A DNA stretch of 6,974 nucleotides from Mycobacterium sp. (GCA_020438915.1 JAGQTR010000221.1:1-6974), one strand, 5' to 3'. Shown: positions 1-6,097, counted from the first letter of the stretch. The notes: a model not told the origin generated them from the sequence alone. Program-made: numbers and translations.

Positions 1-469
1 GGTCGAGCAGCGCCTTGGCCACCCGGCCGGGCACGTCGGTGAAGATGAGGTCGGCGAGGTTGTTGTTGGTGCGGCGCAGGCGGCGGGCCAACACCCGCAG
101 CAGCTGCTCGGCGATCTCGGGACGGTCGGCAATCCATGCGCGCAGCGCTTCGCGGTCCATCGAGACCGCGCGCACCTCGGTGATGGTGGTGGCGCTGGAA
201 GTGCGTGGTCCCGGGTCGAAGATCGACAACTCACCGAACATGTCGGACGGGCCCATGATGGTCAGCAGGTTCTCCCGGCCGTCGGGTGACCGCCTGCCGA
301 TCTTCACCTTCCCGGACATGATGATGTAGAGCCGGTCGCCGGGCTCGCCTTCGGCGAACACCGTGTGCCCGCGGGGAAAGTCGACGGGCTGTAACTGCTT
401 GGCCAGTGCCGACACGGCGCTGGGCTCGACCCCCTGGAAGATTCCGGCCCTGGCCAGGATCTCGTCCAC
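1..469 (-). CDS. crp: cAMP receptor protein Crp (CRP/FNR family), 5' part only
   Basis: This is a global transcription regulator that binds cAMP and then DNA. The first 156 residues are present, out of about 224 in the Mtb protein. They form the cyclic-nucleotide-binding beta-roll plus the dimerisation helix (roughly residues 110-140). The phosphate-binding cassette FGELSIFDPGPRTS (78-91) keeps E80, R89 and T90, the ligand contacts known in Mtb Crp. The C-terminal winged helix-turn-helix lies beyond the left edge, so DNA-binding residues cannot be judged. The start is GTG at 469-467, giving MDEILARAGIF as in Mtb, with a good Shine-Dalgarno GAGGGG at 479-474 and a 4-nt spacer. The gene lies 108 nt downstream of the Rv3675-like gene on the same strand. 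Identification rests on near-identity to the Mtb protein as recalled; I am very sure of it. Confidence 0.96.
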   Translation of the reverse strand, partial: MDEILARAGIFQGVEPSAVSALAKQLQPVDFPRGHTVFAEGEPGDRLYIIMSGKVKIGRRSPDGRENLLTIMGPSDMFGELSIFDPGPRTSSATTITEVRAVSMDREALRAWIADRPEIAEQLLRVLARRLRRTNNNLADLIFTDVPGRVAKALLD

Positions 470-577
470 GTTGCCCCTCTTAAAGTTGCTCGGTGATTAG
501 ACGTACGCACGCGCACGACGCCTCAAGTTGGATCGCGGAATCAGTCTAGAGGTGCGCCGTCTCGTGACCAGCTCACG
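470..577 (-). promoter_or_regulatory. crp leader / Rv3675-like to crp intergenic region
   Basis: This 108-nt spacer precedes crp and is the likely site of a separate crp promoter. The crp ribosome binding site GAGGGG is at 474-479. A 17-nt perfectly alternating purine-pyrimidine tract lies at 501-517. On the minus strand, TTGAGG at 519-524 resembles a -35 box, but no clean TANNNT -10 sits at the right distance. I found no 14-16 bp GTGA-N6-TCAC Crp box, so autoregulation cannot be read from this sequence. Confidence 0.35.
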
Positions 578-955
578 CTACACAGGATTCGGGTGCCGGG
601 TCTGCTGAAATTTAGGATTGGCCCTGTTGTGGAGGTCCCCGTTGTGGAAGTCCGGGTCGTGGAAGCCCCTGTCGCGGAAGTCTCGGTGGGTGGGTAGATC
701 CGCGGCCGGGACGTGATCGACGAGCTCGACGATCGCGCAATCCTGCCCGTGCAGACGTCGCTGCTGACCGTGCAGCGCACTGTTCATCCCGTCTCGCGCA
801 AGCTCGTCGACGTCGTCGGCCTCGGCCTGGTTGAGAAACTCGGCGACGTCGGTGGCCGAGATGGCATCGCGGCGCAGGCTCGACTCGACCCGATCGAGAC
901 CGAAGGTCGCCAACATCAGCAACCCCGGGATCAGCGCAACGAGCAACCACGACAC
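578..955 (-). CDS. Small membrane protein of the Rv3675 type with a C-terminal pentapeptide-like repeat
   Basis: The 125-residue protein has no assignable function. Residues 2-20 (SWLLVALIPGLLMLATFGL) form one N-terminal membrane segment or uncleaved signal anchor. A polar, acidic, helical-looking stretch follows (about 25-75). The tail (91-112) repeats a five-residue unit with F or L at its centre: DFRDR, GFHDP, DFHNG, DLHNR. The tail would be rich in His, Asp and Asn. Its length and its place directly upstream of crp match Mtb Rv3675. The start is GTG at 955-953; the next in-frame codons upstream lead to a TGA at 994-992 without another start. There is no Shine-Dalgarno before this GTG, so it may be translated from a leaderless or very short-leader mRNA. 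Its position suggests co-transcription with crp, but that is inference. Confidence 0.82.
   Translation of the reverse strand: MSWLLVALIPGLLMLATFGLDRVESSLRRDAISATDVAEFLNQAEADDVDELARDGMNSALHGQQRRLHGQDCAIVELVDHVPAADLPTHRDFRDRGFHDPDFHNGDLHNRANPKFQQTRHPNPV
623..682 (-). repeat. Four tandem copies of a degenerate 15-bp repeat
   Basis: On the plus strand the units are 623-637, 638-652, 653-667 and 668-682. They share the pattern C-C-[TCG]-G-T-[TC]-G-[TC]-G-G-A-[AG]-G-[TC]-C. A decayed fifth unit may continue at 683-697. The array is in frame with the Rv3675-like gene, and each unit adds five residues, so copy number can change without a frameshift. Confidence 0.85.
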
Positions 956-1061
956 GAGGGTGAAGTAAACACGGCCAAGGTCTCGGGAGGATCACGAAAC
1001 CTCTTCGTTAAGGGGCGATCCGGCACCGGGGGTGTCGCACCGTCTCAGTAGGCTGGTGAGT
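956..1061. promoter_or_regulatory. Divergent promoter region between the Rv3675-like gene and nth
   Basis: These 106 bases separate two divergent genes. On the plus strand TAGGCT at 1049-1054 fits the mycobacterial -10 consensus TANNNT and would start transcription at about 1061-1062, on the chosen nth GTG. No TTGACA-like -35 is visible, which is common for mycobacterial promoters. On the minus strand TACTTC at 967-962 is a poor -10 candidate that would also place the start near the GTG at 955. No regulator operator was recognised. Confidence 0.4.
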
Positions 1062-1853
1062 GTGGGTGAAAGGTCGGCACGCGGAGCGGGTGAGGCCAAG
1101 CCGTTTCGGCGCTCGTCGTCCCGCAACTGGGATACCGAGACCCGTCTGGGTCTCGTCCGCCGAGCCCGCCGGATGAACCGCACTCTGGCGCAAGCATTCC
1201 CACATGTCTACTGCGAGCTGGACTTCACCACGCCGCTCGAACTCACGGTCGCCACGATCCTGTCGGCACAGAGCACCGACAAGCGCGTCAACCTCACGAC
1301 CCCGGCGTTGTTCGCGAAATACCGGACTGCTCTGGATTACGCCCGGGCTGACCGGGCCGAGCTTGAGGAACTCATCCGGTCCACCGGATTCTTCCGCGCC
1401 AAGGCCAACTCGCTGATTCGGCTGGGCCAGGAGCTCACGGAGCGGTTCGACGGTCGGGTCCCCGAGACGCTCGACGAACTCGTCACCCTGCCCGGAGTGG
1501 GCCGAAAAACCGCCAACGTGATCCTCGGTAATGCGTTCGATGTTCCGGGCATCACCGTCGATACCCACTTCGGCAGGCTTGTTCGGCGCTGGCGCTGGAC
1601 GCCGCTGGAGGACCCGGTGAAGGTCGAGCACGCTGTCGGCGAACTCATCGAGCGCAGCGAATGGACCTTGCTCAGCCACCGGGTGATCTTCCACGGGCGG
1701 CGGGTGTGTCACGCCCGCAAGCCGGCATGTGGGGTGTGTGTACTGGCCAAGGATTGTCCGTCCTTCGGCCTCGGCCCCACCGATCCGCTGGTCGCCGCTC
1801 CGTTGGTCAAGGGGCCGGAGACCGAGCATCTGCTGGCACTGGCCGGACTCTGA
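1062..1853 (+). CDS. nth: Endonuclease III (bifunctional DNA N-glycosylase / AP lyase)
   Basis: This cytoplasmic base-excision-repair enzyme removes oxidised pyrimidines and cleaves the strand by beta-elimination. The helix-hairpin-helix LPGVGRKTANVIL (143-155) contains the catalytic Lys149. Asp167 in VDTHFGRLVRR is the second catalytic residue. The [4Fe-4S] cluster motif C-X6-C-X2-C-X5-C is complete (C216, C223, C226, C232). With the chosen start the protein has 263 residues, compared with about 245 for Mtb Nth, because of a basic N-terminal extension before the conserved core that begins near residue 23. In-frame starts are GTG 1032, 1056 and 1062. I chose 1062 because a TANNNT box at 1049-1054 would start the mRNA there, leaderless; 1056 and 1032 are not excluded. 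Nth is the first gene of a four-gene operon, and its stop is 3 nt before the next start. Confidence 0.95.
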   Translation: MGERSARGAGEAKPFRRSSSRNWDTETRLGLVRRARRMNRTLAQAFPHVYCELDFTTPLELTVATILSAQSTDKRVNLTTPALFAKYRTALDYARADRAELEELIRSTGFFRAKANSLIRLGQELTERFDGRVPETLDELVTLPGVGRKTANVILGNAFDVPGITVDTHFGRLVRRWRWTPLEDPVKVEHAVGELIERSEWTLLSHRVIFHGRRVCHARKPACGVCVLAKDCPSFGLGPTDPLVAAPLVKGPETEHLLALAGL

Positions 1854-1856
1854 GCT

Positions 1857-2522
1857 GTGAGCGCCTCGGCCCGCTGGAGCATCGTGGCTGCGGTCGTCGT
1901 CGTCGCGCTGAGCGCGGCGCTGTGGTCAGAACTGGCCGCGGGCAACGGCCCGGGCGGTCCGGCCTCGTCTTCCTCGTCGGCGACCGGCACCAGCACCGCC
2001 CGTGACCGCCGCGACGCCGACACCGCCGAGACGCTGGCGGGCCCCCGCGCCCGCGCCGACCTCGAACCCTGCCCCGGACCAGGTTCTGGTGCCGGTCCCG
2101 AACCGTTGCGCCCGATTGTGCTCGAATGCGCCGGCGACGGGTCGGAGGTCGATGTCGCCAAGGCCCTCGCAGGCCGGCCCGCGGTCCTCAACCTGTGGGC
2201 GTACTGGTGCGGTCCGTGTGCTGACGAGCTCCCCGCGATGGCCGAATATCAGCGGCGCGTCGGACCCGAGGTGACGGTGGTGACGGTGCACCAGGACGAG
2301 AACGAAACCGCGGCGCTGCTCCGCCTCGCCGAACTGGGTGTCCGGCTGCCGACGCTGCAGGATGGCCGCAGGTCGATCGCCGCAGCGTTGCGGGTACCCA
2401 ACGTCATGCCGGCAACGGTGGTGCTGCGCGCGGACGGTAGCGTTGCCGAGATTCTGCCTCGGCCCTTCGCCACCGCCGACGAAATCGCCGACGCGGTCAA
2501 CCCGAAGATAGGAGTGGGCTGA
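1857..2522 (+). CDS. Membrane-anchored thioredoxin-like protein (TlpA/DsbE type, Rv3673c-like)
   Basis: The protein is a predicted extracytoplasmic thiol-disulfide oxidoreductase of 221 residues. Residues 7-28 form an N-terminal membrane anchor. A low-complexity Gly/Ser/Thr/Ala/Pro linker (29-60) follows, and the thioredoxin fold covers about 85-215. The active site is WCGPC, with C118 and C121, inside LNLWAYWCGPCADELP. The cis-proline loop is VMPATVVL, with P185. Two further cysteines, C72 and C91, lie before the fold and could form a second disulfide. The start is GTG at 1857, 3 nt after the nth stop; no strong ribosome binding site is seen, so translational coupling to nth is likely. It corresponds to Mtb Rv3673c by recall. 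Whether it reduces or oxidises its substrates, and which they are, cannot be told from the sequence. MarP, two genes downstream, is a plausible client. Confidence 0.9.
   Translation: MSASARWSIVAAVVVVALSAALWSELAAGNGPGGPASSSSSATGTSTARDRRDADTAETLAGPRARADLEPCPGPGSGAGPEPLRPIVLECAGDGSEVDVAKALAGRPAVLNLWAYWCGPCADELPAMAEYQRRVGPEVTVVTVHQDENETAALLRLAELGVRLPTLQDGRRSIAAALRVPNVMPATVVLRADGSVAEILPRPFATADEIADAVNPKIGVG
2510..2514 (+). promoter_or_regulatory. Ribosome binding site that supports the TTG start of the Nudix gene
   Basis: AGGAG at 2510-2514 lies inside the end of the thioredoxin-like gene, 10 nt before the TTG at 2525. It is the best Shine-Dalgarno match near the junction, and it supports TTG over the later GTG and TTG codons inside the gene. 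Confidence 0.65.
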
Positions 2523-2524
2523 AA

Positions 2525-3331
2525 TTGGCGAGCACGGGCGAGTCGAGCCGGGACGATGACACCGGTGATCTGACCCCGGTGTTGACTCCCGAGGTCGCGC
2601 CGCCCTGGCTCACACCACTTGTCGAGAGTTCCGGAGCGATCAAGGGCGCCTATCGTCATCGGTTGCCGGCCGACGTCCGCGCGGCACTGACCGCCGCCAG
2701 CACTGCCGCAGCAGTGACCGGCACCCGCCGTGACGCCGCGGTGCTGGTGCTGTTCTCTGGGCCGCGGGCCGGCTCGCCCGGCGCATTGCCCGACGACGCC
2801 GACCTGCTGGTCACCGTGCGCGCGTCGACATTGCGTCACCATGCCGGACAAGCTGCCTTTCCAGGAGGCGCCACCGATCCCGGCGACGACGGCCCGGTCC
2901 ACACTGCCCTTCGCGAGGCCACCGAGGAGACCGGGATCGATGCCAAGCGGCTGCACCCGCTGGTCACACTCGACCGGATATTCATTCCGCCGTCGGGTTT
3001 CCACGTCGTCCCGGTACTCGCGTACTCCCCGGACCCCGGGCCGGTCGCGGTCGTCGACGCCTCCGAGACCGCGCTGGTCGCCCGGGTTCCCGTCCGGGCC
3101 TTCGTCAATCCGGAGAACCGGATCACGGTGTACCGCGGAGCCCGCCGTTTCGGCGGACCGGCATTCCTGCTCAACCAGATGCTCGTGTGGGGTTTCACCG
3201 GGCAGATCATTTCGGCGTTGCTCGACGTCGCAGGCTGGGCGCTCCCGTGGGACGCCGACAACGTGCGCGAACTCGACGAGGCAATAGCGCTGCTGGATGC
3301 CCAGGGCAGTTACGGTGATGCCCAACGATGA
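2525..3331 (+). CDS. Nudix hydrolase, NudL-type CoA pyrophosphatase (Rv3672c-like)
   Basis: The likely role is cytoplasmic cleavage of the pyrophosphate in CoA, acyl-CoA or related nucleotides. Residues 94-137 carry the UPF0035/CoA-Nudix signature: VTVRASTLRHHAG, then QAAFPGGATDPGDD, then the Nudix helix TALREATEETG. The metal-binding residues are R130, E131, E134 and E135. The combination of LRHHAGQxxFPGG with a Nudix box is specific to the NudL/CoA-hydrolase subgroup. In the canonical Nudix pattern the upstream Glu is replaced by Asp (about D121) and the first Gly is shifted, as is usual for this subgroup. The protein has 268 residues; the N-terminal 45 are poorly recognisable. It starts with TTG, 2 nt after the previous stop, and its TGA overlaps the marP ATG (ATGA). 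The substrate is inferred from family only. Confidence 0.9.
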   Translation: MASTGESSRDDDTGDLTPVLTPEVAPPWLTPLVESSGAIKGAYRHRLPADVRAALTAASTAAAVTGTRRDAAVLVLFSGPRAGSPGALPDDADLLVTVRASTLRHHAGQAAFPGGATDPGDDGPVHTALREATEETGIDAKRLHPLVTLDRIFIPPSGFHVVPVLAYSPDPGPVAVVDASETALVARVPVRAFVNPENRITVYRGARRFGGPAFLLNQMLVWGFTGQIISALLDVAGWALPWDADNVRELDEAIALLDAQGSYGDAQR

Positions 3332-4515
3332 CACCGTCACAGTGGCTGGATATAGCCATCCTCGCCGTCGCGCTCCTCGCCGCCATCTCGGGCTGGCGAT
3401 CAGGGGCGCCGGGTTCCCTGCTGGCTCTTGTCGGGGTCGTTCTCGGGGCGGTGGCCGGCGTCCTGCTCGCCCCGCACGTCGTCAGCCACCTCAGCGGACC
3501 ACGAACCCAGCTGTTCGTGACCCTGTTCTTGGTTCTGACGCTGGTGGTCATCGGCGAGATCGCCGGCGTCGTTCTCGGTCGGGCGGTTCGCAGCGCGATC
3601 CGTAATCCCACCCTGCGCACCTTAGACTCGGTGGTCGGCGTGGGGCTTCAGCTGGTGCTGGTGTTGACGGCCTCGTGGCTGCTGGGCACCGCTCTGACAT
3701 CCTCGCCGCAGCCCAATCTCGTTGCCGCGGTCCGGGGATCGCAGGTGATCGCCGAGGTGGACGCGGTGGCACCGAACTGGCTGAGATCGGTACCCAACCG
3801 CCTCTCGGCGCTGTGGGACACCGCCGGGCTGCACGACGTCCTCAAGCCGTTCGGGCCGACGGCGGTAGCCGCAGTCGACGCACCCGATGCATCGCTGGCG
3901 AACTCGGCGGTGGTCGCCCTGACCCGCCCGAGCGTGGTGAAGGTGCGCGGTGTCGCGCCGAGTTGCCAAAAAGTGCTCGAGGGCAGCGGTTTCGTGGTCG
4001 CACCGAACCGGGTGATGTCCAACGCGCACGTGGTCGCCGGATCGGAGAGCGTCACCGTCGAGGTGGACGGCCAAACCTACGACGCAGATGTGGTGTCCTA
4101 CGACCCCGACGCCGATATCTCGATCCTCGATGTGGCCGACCTACCGTCGGCGCCCCTGCAGTTCGCCGAGGAGGAGGCCCTCCCGGGCACCGACGGCATC
4201 GTGATGGGTTATCCAGGAGGCGGCGACTTCGTCGCGACCCCGTCGCGTGTGCGGGAGGTCATCGAGCTGAACGGCCCCGACATCTACCGCACCACCACCG
4301 TCACCCGTGAGGTCTACACCATCAGAGGCACGGTACGGCAGGGGAATTCCGGTGGACCGATGATCAACCGCTCCGGCAAGGTGCTGGGGGTGGTGTTCGG
4401 GGCCGCGGTCGATGACGTAGACACCGGCTTCGTGCTCACCGCCGAGGAAGTGGCACGGCAGATGGCCAGGGTGGGCAACGTCGACCGGGTGCTCACCGGC
4501 AACTGCATCGGTTAG
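3328..4515 (+). CDS. marP: Membrane-bound periplasmic serine protease MarP (acid resistance)
   Basis: In Mtb this protease is needed for acid and oxidative stress resistance and processes the peptidoglycan hydrolase RipA. The 395 residues compare with 397 in Mtb. Four hydrophobic helices fill the N-terminus (about 8-21, 30-48, 61-84 and 100-121), a CvpA-like domain. A linker follows, then a chymotrypsin-fold protease from about 190. The triad is H234 in SNAHVVAG, D263 in DPDADISIL and S341 in RQGNSGGPM. C213 and C393 match the two cysteines that form the activity-controlling disulfide in Mtb MarP. The ATG overlaps the Nudix stop (ATGA), so translation is probably coupled. It is last in the operon, and its stop overlaps that of ephE on the other strand by 4 bp. 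Confidence 0.95.
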   Translation: MTPSQWLDIAILAVALLAAISGWRSGAPGSLLALVGVVLGAVAGVLLAPHVVSHLSGPRTQLFVTLFLVLTLVVIGEIAGVVLGRAVRSAIRNPTLRTLDSVVGVGLQLVLVLTASWLLGTALTSSPQPNLVAAVRGSQVIAEVDAVAPNWLRSVPNRLSALWDTAGLHDVLKPFGPTAVAAVDAPDASLANSAVVALTRPSVVKVRGVAPSCQKVLEGSGFVVAPNRVMSNAHVVAGSESVTVEVDGQTYDADVVSYDPDADISILDVADLPSAPLQFAEEEALPGTDGIVMGYPGGGDFVATPSRVREVIELNGPDIYRTTTVTREVYTIRGTVRQGNSGGPMINRSGKVLGVVFGAAVDDVDTGFVLTAEEVARQMARVGNVDRVLTGNCIG

Positions 4516-5471
4516 GCATACACCTGGGTCAGGAAGCGCGACAGCTGCTCGTTGACCGCCTCCGGTGCCTCCTCGTGCCCGAAATGCCCGGCGCCGTCGA
4601 TCGATACGTAGCGGCCGTGCGCAGCGTAGCGCTGTGTTCGGTTAACCGGATCTGCCAGCACATACGGGTCGGCGTCACCGCGCAGGTGCAGCACCGGAAT
4701 CGAAAGGGGACGCTTCATCAACCGAATGAAACGACGACCCTCGCCGCGCAACTGGCTGCGTACCGCCCAGCGCTGGTACTCCAGCGCCGAGTGTGCCGCC
4801 GACGGAATCTGGATGGCACGCCGCAGATGCCCGATCGTCTCCGCGAAGTCCTCGCTGGCCTGCCATGTGGCACTGGAGCGGTCACGCACCAGTCGCTCCA
4901 GTTCGGCGCCGTGGTGCCGGGTGAGCACGTGCTCGGGCCAGCGGGGTAGCTGGTAGCGCAACATCGAGGGCAGCAGCGCCCTGCCCTGATCGCGACGGCT
5001 CAACGCCGAGGTGCGCAGCGCGGCGGGGTGGGGTGAGCTCACCACCGCGATTGCATGGACCGCTCGCGGATGCAATACCGCGGTGGCCCAGCAGACCAGA
5101 CCACCGTCCGCGTGACCGACCAGCGTGGCCGATTGGTGTCCCAGCGCGCGCACCAGCCCCGCCGTGTCGCCGGCCAACGTCCACCCGTCGTAGCCGCGCG
5201 GCGGTTTGTCGCTACCCCCGTAACCGCGCAGGTCAACGGCCACCACCCGGGCGCCCGTGAGACCCCTGAGCTGGTGTCGCCACGACCACCAGAACGAGCC
5301 AAAGCCGTGCAACAGGATGACCAGCGGCCGATCGGTCAGCGCCTTGGAATGAGCGTCGGTGTCGGCCCGCCGCTCGGCCTCCACGACGTGCAGCCGAATC
5401 CCGTTGGCGTGCACGTCCAGGTGGCGCCACGGTCCGTCGATGCGTACAACCGACGGATCGGGTCGGGCCAT
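4512..5471 (-). CDS. ephE: Alpha/beta hydrolase annotated as epoxide hydrolase EphE
   Basis: The protein has 319 residues, and Mtb EphE is of similar length. It has an alpha/beta hydrolase core with a helical cap (about 150-245). The oxyanion loop is HGFGSFWW (55-62). The nucleophile elbow is LVGHADGG (117-124). The charge-relay acid is probably D266 or D268 in LRGDADPY, and the catalytic His is H296 in GAGHFGHEEAP. A cap tyrosine is Y232 in ALEYQRWAVR, matching the ring-opening Tyr region of epoxide hydrolases. In the elbow, the G-x-D-x-G position that should hold the nucleophilic Asp is Ala121, with Asp122 one residue later. Epoxide hydrolysis is therefore uncertain although family membership is clear. 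The ATG at 5471 overlaps the upstream gene's stop (TAATG), which implies coupled translation; no strong ribosome binding site is present. Confidence 0.9.
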   Translation of the reverse strand: MARPDPSVVRIDGPWRHLDVHANGIRLHVVEAERRADTDAHSKALTDRPLVILLHGFGSFWWSWRHQLRGLTGARVVAVDLRGYGGSDKPPRGYDGWTLAGDTAGLVRALGHQSATLVGHADGGLVCWATAVLHPRAVHAIAVVSSPHPAALRTSALSRRDQGRALLPSMLRYQLPRWPEHVLTRHHGAELERLVRDRSSATWQASEDFAETIGHLRRAIQIPSAAHSALEYQRWAVRSQLRGEGRRFIRLMKRPLSIPVLHLRGDADPYVLADPVNRTQRYAAHGRYVSIDGAGHFGHEEAPEAVNEQLSRFLTQVYA

Positions 5472-5983
5472 TACCAGCCTGACGGGTCGGCGGTTGACGC
5501 CTGCTTACCGTCTGTCGACGCGATCGCTCTGGACGCCCGGTCCGGTCCAGGAGTCAGAGCCTCGGGGATTTCCTTGACCGACTCGATGGTCTGCTGCGGA
5601 CCGCGGATCCGGCGCACCTTGAGGTAGCCCAACAGAGCCAAGACCGCGGTGACCACCACCATGATCCCGAACACGATCAGGAACGCCGCCCAACGCCACA
5701 ACCAGCTGTCCAGCAGCTCGGCGAGGAAGAAGAAGAAAAAGAACGTCGAGTAGAACAGCACCACCAGCGCCAGGATGAAGAAGACGCTGCCGGTCAAGCC
5801 CTTCTTGACGTCGCGGGTGATCTCGGCCTTGGCCAGCGCCACCTCCGCGCGCACCAGCGTCGACACCTGTGAGGTGGCGTCCTTGACCAAATCGCCGATC
5901 GACGGGTCGGGCTTGGCCGCGTGTGGGTCCACCAGTGGTATCGAGGTCACGGTGGTGGGCACACCGTTCTTGCGCTCGCTCAC
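5471..5983 (-). CDS. Phage-holin-family (DUF1469) membrane protein, Rv3669-like
   Basis: This is a 170-residue integral membrane protein of unknown function. A cytoplasmic amphipathic region (about 26-60, DLVKDATSQVSTLVRAEVAL) precedes two transmembrane helices (about 64-90 and 95-121). A basic KVRRIRG and a polar tail follow. The first helix ends in six consecutive Phe. This layout fits the actinobacterial Phage_holin_3_6 / DUF1469 family, which is chromosomal and mostly not prophage-borne. I chose GTG at 5983-5981, not the longer reading frame that begins at 6145, because AAGGAAG at 5995-5989 gives a strong ribosome binding site with a 5-nt spacer and the N-terminus then matches Mtb Rv3669. 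The gene is co-directional and overlapping with ephE, and divergent from the secreted protease gene. A role in the envelope is inferred only. Confidence 0.88.
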   Translation of the reverse strand: MSERKNGVPTTVTSIPLVDPHAAKPDPSIGDLVKDATSQVSTLVRAEVALAKAEITRDVKKGLTGSVFFILALVVLFYSTFFFFFFLAELLDSWLWRWAAFLIVFGIMVVVTAVLALLGYLKVRRIRGPQQTIESVKEIPEALTPGPDRASRAIASTDGKQASTADPSGW

Positions 5984-5988
5984 GGAAG

Positions 5989-5995
5989 CTTCCTT
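5989..5995 (-). promoter_or_regulatory. Ribosome binding site fixing the GTG start of the DUF1469 gene
   Basis: On the minus strand AAGGAAG (5995-5989) sits 5 nt before the GTG at 5983. It shortens the frame by 54 codons relative to the longest possible start at 6145. Its 3' part is inside a perfect 10-bp palindrome, GGAAGCTTCC, at 5984-5993. Confidence 0.75.
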
Positions 5996-6091
5996 CCCGC
6001 ATCTGCTGGCAGGTCGCGGTTGAAGTATCGGGATCAATGGCGGGACCAATATTGCCACGTGGCGTCGCGCTCCAACGCTCCCGCCCGAGGA

Positions 6092-6097
6092 TAGACT
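6092..6097 (+). promoter_or_regulatory. Candidate -10 box (TAGACT) for the secreted protease gene
   Basis: TAGACT matches the mycobacterial SigA-type -10 consensus TANNNT. It predicts a transcription start near 6104 and a leader of about 23 nt to the ATG at 6127, or 44 nt to the TTG at 6148. Confidence 0.5.

Noticed and set aside
480..540. Crp-binding box upstream of crp (autoregulation)
   Set aside because: GTG and CAC half-sites at 494-511 are spaced too widely for the GTGA-N6-TCAC consensus.
623..697. CRISPR array or minisatellite of non-coding type
   Set aside because: The units are 15 bp, contiguous with no spacers and in frame with a coding sequence.
1008..1829. 273-codon open frame antisense to nth
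   Set aside because: It mirrors the nth frame almost exactly; no domain or signal is visible and nth itself carries complete catalytic and Fe-S motifs.
2249..3340. 363-codon open frame on the minus strand, opposite the end of the thioredoxin-like gene and the Nudix gene
   Set aside because: It runs antisense to genes with clear family motifs, its translation is low-complexity and Arg/Gly-rich with no recognisable domain, and long antisense frames are expected at this GC content.
3675..4310. Plus-strand alternate-frame ORF inside marP
   Set aside because: It is Arg/Gly-rich shadow translation; the marP frame has the full protease triad.
5471..5983. Prophage remnant, because of the phage-holin family name
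   Set aside because: No other phage genes are near, and the family is a common chromosomal membrane protein in Actinobacteria.
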